Shown here: one piece after another, positions 60,317-64,000 of the stretch
Numbering within the stretch: the first letter of the stretch is position 1
Layout of the letters: every line of letters begins with the position of its first letter
Source of the DNA: an uncultured Pelagibacteraceae bacterium
GTDB lineage: Bacteria > Pseudomonadota > Alphaproteobacteria > Pelagibacterales > Pelagibacteraceae
Reading direction: 5' to 3'
Length of the DNA: 64,000 bases
Assembly: GCA_902595635.1 (NCBI GenBank)
Contig: CACJQT010000005.1
Location: forward strand, 1 to 64,000
Program-made: the position numbers and the translations under genes
Notes under the pieces: generated by a model
Database searches by the model: none
What the model was told of the DNA's origin: nothing
What the model saw: the letters and a program-made list of their open reading frames with translations, nothing else

Positions 60317-61240
60317 ATGAAAACAATAAAGAACTTTATATTAGCTGTTACTGCATGGGCAATGATGTCTGTATCAGCGTTAGCAACTGATATAATTGTT
60401 GTCTCACATGGTCAAGCTAATGACCCTTTTTGGTCGGTGGCTAAAAATGGAGTTGATGCTGCTTGTAAAGATATGGGAGTATCTTGCAAATATACTGCGC
60501 CTGGAACTTTTGACATGGTTGAAATGGCAAAACTAATTGATAACGCTGTATCACAAAAACCAAAAGGTATTGTAATTACTTTACCTGATGCAGCTGCATT
60601 AGGAAAATCTGTTAAAGCAGCAATAGCTGCAGGTATACCAGTAGTTTCTATGAACTCTGGTTCGGATGACTATGCATCACTAGGAATTAGTGCACACGTG
60701 GGTCAAACTGAATTTGAAGCTGGCGTTGGTGGCGGACAAAAAATGAAAGCTGCTGGTGGAAAGAAAGCTTTATGTGTTAACCACGAAGTTGGAAACGTAG
60801 CACTTGATAGAAGATGTGCAGGTTTCAAAAAAGGTTTTGGTGGATCTGTTGATATTCTTGGAACATCAAATGACCCAACTGAAATTCAAAAAGCTGTTGC
60901 TGCAAAATTAGGTGGTGGATATGACACTATTCTAACTTTAGGAGCTGGTTTATCTGGTGAAGCAGCACTAAAAGCTTTAGAAGCTGCTGGTAAAGTTGGA
61001 AATGTTAAATTAGGAACATTTGATATGTCGCCTAACATGTTAAAAGCTGCTGCTGCAGGTAAAGTAGAGTTTTTAATTGACCAACAACAATATCTACAAG
61101 GTTATTTGCCAATAGCTATTTTTGCTCAGTACATGAGATGGGGAACAATGCCTGCTGGTGTAGTTATGACTGGACCAGGATTTGTTACTCCTGATAATGC
61201 TGCTAAAGTAATTAAATGGGCCGCTCAAGGTTATAGATAA
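60317..61240 (+). CDS. Sugar/inositol ABC transporter binding protein, RbsB family
   Basis: A 307-residue periplasmic binding protein with a signal peptide (FILAVTAWAMMSVSALA). VVSHGQANDPFWSVAKNGVDAACKDMGV, the LIDNAVSQKPKGIVITLPDA unit and GIPVVSMNSGSDDY follow the family. It is encoded after iolG, so myo-inositol or a derivative is the likely ligand. Two cysteine pairs may form disulfides. The ribosome binding site AGAGAGGAAATTAAAA is strong. A terminator follows directly. Confidence 0.92.
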   Translation: MKTIKNFILAVTAWAMMSVSALATDIIVVSHGQANDPFWSVAKNGVDAACKDMGVSCKYTAPGTFDMVEMAKLIDNAVSQKPKGIVITLPDAAALGKSVKAAIAAGIPVVSMNSGSDDYASLGISAHVGQTEFEAGVGGGQKMKAAGGKKALCVNHEVGNVALDRRCAGFKKGFGGSVDILGTSNDPTEIQKAVAAKLGGGYDTILTLGAGLSGEAALKALEAAGKVGNVKLGTFDMSPNMLKAAAAGKVEFLIDQQQYLQGYLPIAIFAQYMRWGTMPAGVVMTGPGFVTPDNAAKVIKWAAQGYR

Positions 61241-61251
61241 AATCTATATTT

Positions 61252-61286
61252 AAGGCCTGACTAAATTTTATAGTCAGGCCTTTTTT
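61252..61286 (+). terminator. Intercistronic terminator after the inositol-type binding-protein gene
   Basis: AAGGCCTGACTA (61252-61263), a seven-base loop, TAGTCAGGCCTT (61271-61282) and a run of six T. The 12-bp stem ends ten bases before the permease ATG, which has no visible ribosome binding site. Confidence 0.9.
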
Positions 61287-61296
61287 CAAAATTTAA

Positions 61297-62424
61297 ATGT
61301 CATTAAAATCAAAAAGTATTTCATCAAAAAGTAATCTTAGTGAAGACGAACGTCTAAAAAAAATTTCACCACTAAGAGTTTTATTGAATAGGCCTGAGCT
61401 GGGTGCATTAGGTGGCTCAATACTTGTATTTATATTTTTTGGAATTGTAGCTGGCGATACTGGTATGTTTAGCGCCTATGGAATGCTTAATTTCCTCGAT
61501 GTTTCAGCTAATTTAGGAATTATAGCAATAGCAGCAGCGATGTTAATGATTGGCGGTGAATTTGATTTGTCAATTGGATCAATGATTGGCTTTGCTGGAA
61601 TTTGTATTGCAATTCCTGCGATTTATTGGGGTTGGCCTTTATGGATGAGTATAGTTTTTGCTTTCGCTATGGCAGTATTGGTTGGATACTTCAATGGCAT
61701 AATGGTGGTCAAAACTGGTTTGCCATCTTTTATTGTAACACTTGCAATGCTTTTTATTTTAAGAGGTTTGACATTAGCAATAACAAGATTGATTACTGGT
61801 AGAACTCAAATTCCAGGACTAAGAGTATTAATTGAAGATGATCCATTAGCTTGGTTATTTGCTACAGATACTTTTAAATGGCTTTTTACTTGGTTGGGAT
61901 CATTAAAATTAATTGAACTAAGGACTGATGGAACTCCTCTTGCAACTGGAATACCTCCATCAGTTATTTGGTTTATTGCATTAACATTGTTTGCAACGTG
62001 GATATTGATGAAAACAAGATACGGTAATTGGATCTTCGCATCTGGAGGCGATAAGGTTGGAGCAACAAATGTGGGTGTGCCTGTTGGAAGGGTAAAAATA
62101 AGTCTATTTATTGGTACGGCAGTCGCTTCTACTATTTTTGCTTGTATTCAAGTATTAGATGCGGGTTCTGCAGATACTATGAGAGGTACTTTAAAAGAAC
62201 TAGAAGCTATTGCAGCTGCTGTTGTTGGTGGGTGTCTCTTAACTGGAGGTTATGGATCTGCAATAGGTGCAGCTTTTGGTGCAATTATATTTGGGACTGT
62301 ATCAATGGGAATATTTTATACAGATGTTGACACTGATTGGTTTAAAGTTTTCTTAGGAGCAATGATGTTGATAGCTGTAGTGTTTAATAACTATATCAGA
62401 AAGAAAGTGACTGAGAGTAAATAA
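61297..62424 (+). CDS. Sugar/inositol ABC transporter permease, RbsC family
   Basis: A 375-residue inner-membrane permease with about ten helices. [22 protein letters not shown] near residue 85 and [32 protein letters not shown] near residue 250 are RbsC-family signatures, with [24 protein letters not shown] near the end. A polar N-terminal tail of about 35 residues precedes the first helix. It shares a base with the following ATPase gene (TAATG). Confidence 0.92.
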   Translation: MSLKSKSISSKSNLSEDERLKKISPLRVLLNRPELGALGGSILVFIFFGIVAGDTGMFSAYGMLNFLDVSANLGIIAIAAAMLMIGGEFDLSIGSMIGFAGICIAIPAIYWGWPLWMSIVFAFAMAVLVGYFNGIMVVKTGLPSFIVTLAMLFILRGLTLAITRLITGRTQIPGLRVLIEDDPLAWLFATDTFKWLFTWLGSLKLIELRTDGTPLATGIPPSVIWFIALTLFATWILMKTRYGNWIFASGGDKVGATNVGVPVGRVKISLFIGTAVASTIFACIQVLDAGSADTMRGTLKELEAIAAAVVGGCLLTGGYGSAIGAAFGAIIFGTVSMGIFYTDVDTDWFKVFLGAMMLIAVVFNNYIRKKVTESK

Positions 62425-63221
62425 TGTCAGACTATCTCGTTCAATTTAATAATATTAGTAAGTTTTTTGGGAAGGTAATAGCACTTAAAGATGTCACTAT
62501 GAGATTAAAAAAAGGTGAGATCATGTGCCTACTTGGAGATAATGGAGCAGGAAAGTCGACTTTAATTAAAACTTTAGCAGGTGTTCATAAACCAGATGAA
62601 GGAGAAATTATATTTGAAGATAATAAAATTGTTTTTGACTCACCTAAAGATGCTTTAGATATTGGTATAGGAACAGTTTATCAAGATCTAGCATTAGTTC
62701 CTTTAATGAGTGTTACTAGAAATTTTTTTATGGGAAGAGAGCCTCAAAAAGGTATTCCTTTCCTTAAAACTTTTGATGTGGAGAAAGCAAATAAGATTGC
62801 AGCAGATAGAATGGGACAGATAGGTATTGATGTTAGAGATCCATCTCAGGCAGTTGGAACTATGTCCGGTGGTGAAAGACAATGCCTAGCAATATCACGA
62901 GCTATATATTTTGGAGCAAAAGTTTTAGTTTTAGATGAACCAACTTCTGCTTTAGGAGTTCATCAAGCATCAATGGTATTAAAATATATTGTAAAGGCCG
63001 CGTCTGAGGGATTGGCTGTAATTTTAATTACTCATAATGTACATCATGCTTACCCTGTTGGTAATAGTTTCACTGTACTTAACCGAGGAAAAAGTATGGG
63101 TACATTCCAAAAAAAAGATATTTCTAGAGAAAAGCTTCTTAGTATGATGGCTGGTGGTGAAGAATTAGACAAACTTGAAGTCGAACTTCAAGAAATGGAT
63201 AGAATTCACAACAAAAATTAG
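62424..63221 (+). CDS. Sugar/inositol ABC transporter ATPase, single-domain type
   Basis: A 265-residue ATPase with Walker [10 protein letters not shown] (about residue 38), signature MSGGERQC, Walker [13 protein letters not shown] and the H-loop [10 protein letters not shown]. It has one nucleotide-binding domain like the ATPase at 48567, to which it is clearly related, so each of the two importers uses an ATPase homodimer. It completes the binding protein-permease-ATPase operon after iolG. Confidence 0.93.
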   Translation: MSDYLVQFNNISKFFGKVIALKDVTMRLKKGEIMCLLGDNGAGKSTLIKTLAGVHKPDEGEIIFEDNKIVFDSPKDALDIGIGTVYQDLALVPLMSVTRNFFMGREPQKGIPFLKTFDVEKANKIAADRMGQIGIDVRDPSQAVGTMSGGERQCLAISRAIYFGAKVLVLDEPTSALGVHQASMVLKYIVKAASEGLAVILITHNVHHAYPVGNSFTVLNRGKSMGTFQKKDISREKLLSMMAGGEELDKLEVELQEMDRIHNKN

Positions 63222-63244
63222 ATATTACGCCATATATCTTTACC

Positions 63245-64000
63245 ATGACAAAATCATTTCCTTTGCTCTTTATATTATTATGGTCATCGGCATTCATATC
63301 TGGGAAAGAAATTGTTCAAAATGCTTCTCCATTTGCAGCTTTAGCATTTAGATTTGGGATTGTAACAATTGGTTTTCTTGTATTTGCTTATCTCAGTAAT
63401 GATAAAATTTTCGGAAAATTAAAAAATATTATTGAAAGTCTTTCAACAGGTATTTTATTTCATGGAATTTACTTAGGTGGATGTTGGTATGCATTTTCAA
63501 TTGGTATGCCAGCTGCAATTGTAGCTTTAATAGTTACACTTCAACCGATTTTAACAAATATTTTATCTGGTCCTATTTTTGGAGAAAAAATATCTTGGAA
63601 ACAGTGGGCAGGTATCAGTTTAGGTTTCATTGGTTCTGTCACTGTCTTAGGTATTGATTTTGGAAAAGAAATTCCTCCTTTAGGATTGTTAGCTACAGTC
63701 TTAGCTTTATTTGCAATAACGGCTGGAACACTGTGGCAAAAAAAATTGAGTGGAAATTTAGCTTTGTCAGTTAACAATGCTTATCAAGCAGTTGGTGGTT
63801 GCCTTTTTAATCTATTATTAATGTTTATATTTGAAAATGCTTACATAAATTTTACAACTAGTTTTATATTGGGTATGTCTCACCAAATTATATTAGTTTC
63901 ATTTGGAGCTTTTACTATTCTTATGTTTTTAATCAAAAGAGGTACTGTGGGCAAAACTACTACTTTATTTTTTTTAGTACCTCCTACTTCAGCAGTGATG
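63245..64000 (+). CDS. EamA-type drug/metabolite transporter (3' end cut off)
   Basis: An open frame not listed in the ORF track, because it runs off the right edge. The ATG at 63245 begins MTKSFPLLFILLWSSAFISG, the typical first EamA helix, followed by ASPFAALAFRFGIVT and further helices, including YAFSIGMPAAIVALIVTLQPILTNILSG, the conserved end of the first EamA repeat. 252 codons are visible, about 85 percent of a normal protein. It begins 23 bases after the inositol importer ATPase gene. The substrate is unknown. Confidence 0.85.
   Translation, partial: MTKSFPLLFILLWSSAFISGKEIVQNASPFAALAFRFGIVTIGFLVFAYLSNDKIFGKLKNIIESLSTGILFHGIYLGGCWYAFSIGMPAAIVALIVTLQPILTNILSGPIFGEKISWKQWAGISLGFIGSVTVLGIDFGKEIPPLGLLATVLALFAITAGTLWQKKLSGNLALSVNNAYQAVGGCLFNLLLMFIFENAYINFTTSFILGMSHQIILVSFGAFTILMFLIKRGTVGKTTTLFFLVPPTSAVM

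Noticed and set aside
1-64000. Mobile elements, prophage, CRISPR arrays, tRNA genes and defence systems
   Set aside because: I looked for transposase or integrase motifs, repeat-spacer patterns, long direct repeats and tRNA-like cloverleaf sequences and saw none; the gene-free gaps are too short to hide most of them.

Overview
The window is AT-rich, tightly packed DNA. Most neighbouring genes overlap by 1 to 11 bases or sit a few bases apart, no gene-free stretch exceeds about 200 bases, and I see no rRNA, tRNA, insertion sequence, phage or CRISPR array. The content points to a streamlined marine alphaproteobacterium, most likely of the SAR11/Pelagibacterales group. It holds six solute-binding-protein transporters (TRAP, TTT and four ABC systems), a glucosylglycerate-type solute pair, ETHE1-like and CysE/CysK sulfur genes, and Caulobacter-type sugar oxidation genes. 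The placement is inferred from gene content and base composition, without a database search.

Layout. 1-5332: glucosyl-3-phosphoglycerate phosphatase (cut by the left edge) and synthase, a methyltransferase, a 1-Cys peroxiredoxin, then a persulfide dioxygenase-cysE-cysK operon. 5415-9200: an accessory operon of small proteins (two SnoaL-like, a secreted beta-barrel, a cupin, two ABM-like, a DUF1330 and a DsbA/HCCA-isomerase-like protein) ending in two SMR-type membrane proteins. 10172-14971: a TRAP transporter with a PEP-mutase/isocitrate-lyase-family lyase and a beta-hydroxyacid dehydrogenase. 14972-21133: DUF924 and AhpD-like proteins and a complete peptide/opine-type ABC transporter. 21195-25198: amidotransferase, inositol-phosphatase-family enzyme, gamma-butyrobetaine-hydroxylase-like dioxygenase, azoreductase, CcdA.

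25199-38006 is one long minus-strand run. It has a hexose-type ABC importer, a XylB-like aldose dehydrogenase, a XylD-like aldonate dehydratase, an SMP-30 lactonase, a DHRS6/BDH2-like dehydrogenase, an FAH-family hydrolase, a beta-hydroxyacid dehydrogenase and PEP carboxylase. Together these suggest import of an aldose and its oxidation without phosphorylation to pyruvate plus a two- or three-carbon acid. 38200-45057: a ROK-family protein, an SDR and a TctABC transporter, divergent from a PdxA-family and a rhamnonate-dehydratase-like gene. 45058-63221: two RbsABC-type sugar importers around an inositol-type gene set (IolD, IolE, IolG, two more Gfo/Idh/MocA proteins, an aldehyde dehydrogenase, an HpcH/HpaI aldolase, two 2-hydroxyacid dehydrogenases), plus FucU and a ribokinase-family kinase. 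A truncated EamA transporter, missing from the ORF track, reaches the right edge.

The strongest non-gene pattern is that all six solute-binding-protein genes are followed directly by a strong RNA hairpin, five with a T tract, before the next gene in the operon. One of these terminator-like hairpins lies inside the annotated 5' coding region of tctB. Other sequence-level oddities are an SMR pair in which both members lack the essential membrane glutamate, a ROK protein without the zinc motif, and a gamma-butyrobetaine-hydroxylase-like enzyme without the N-terminal cysteine cluster.
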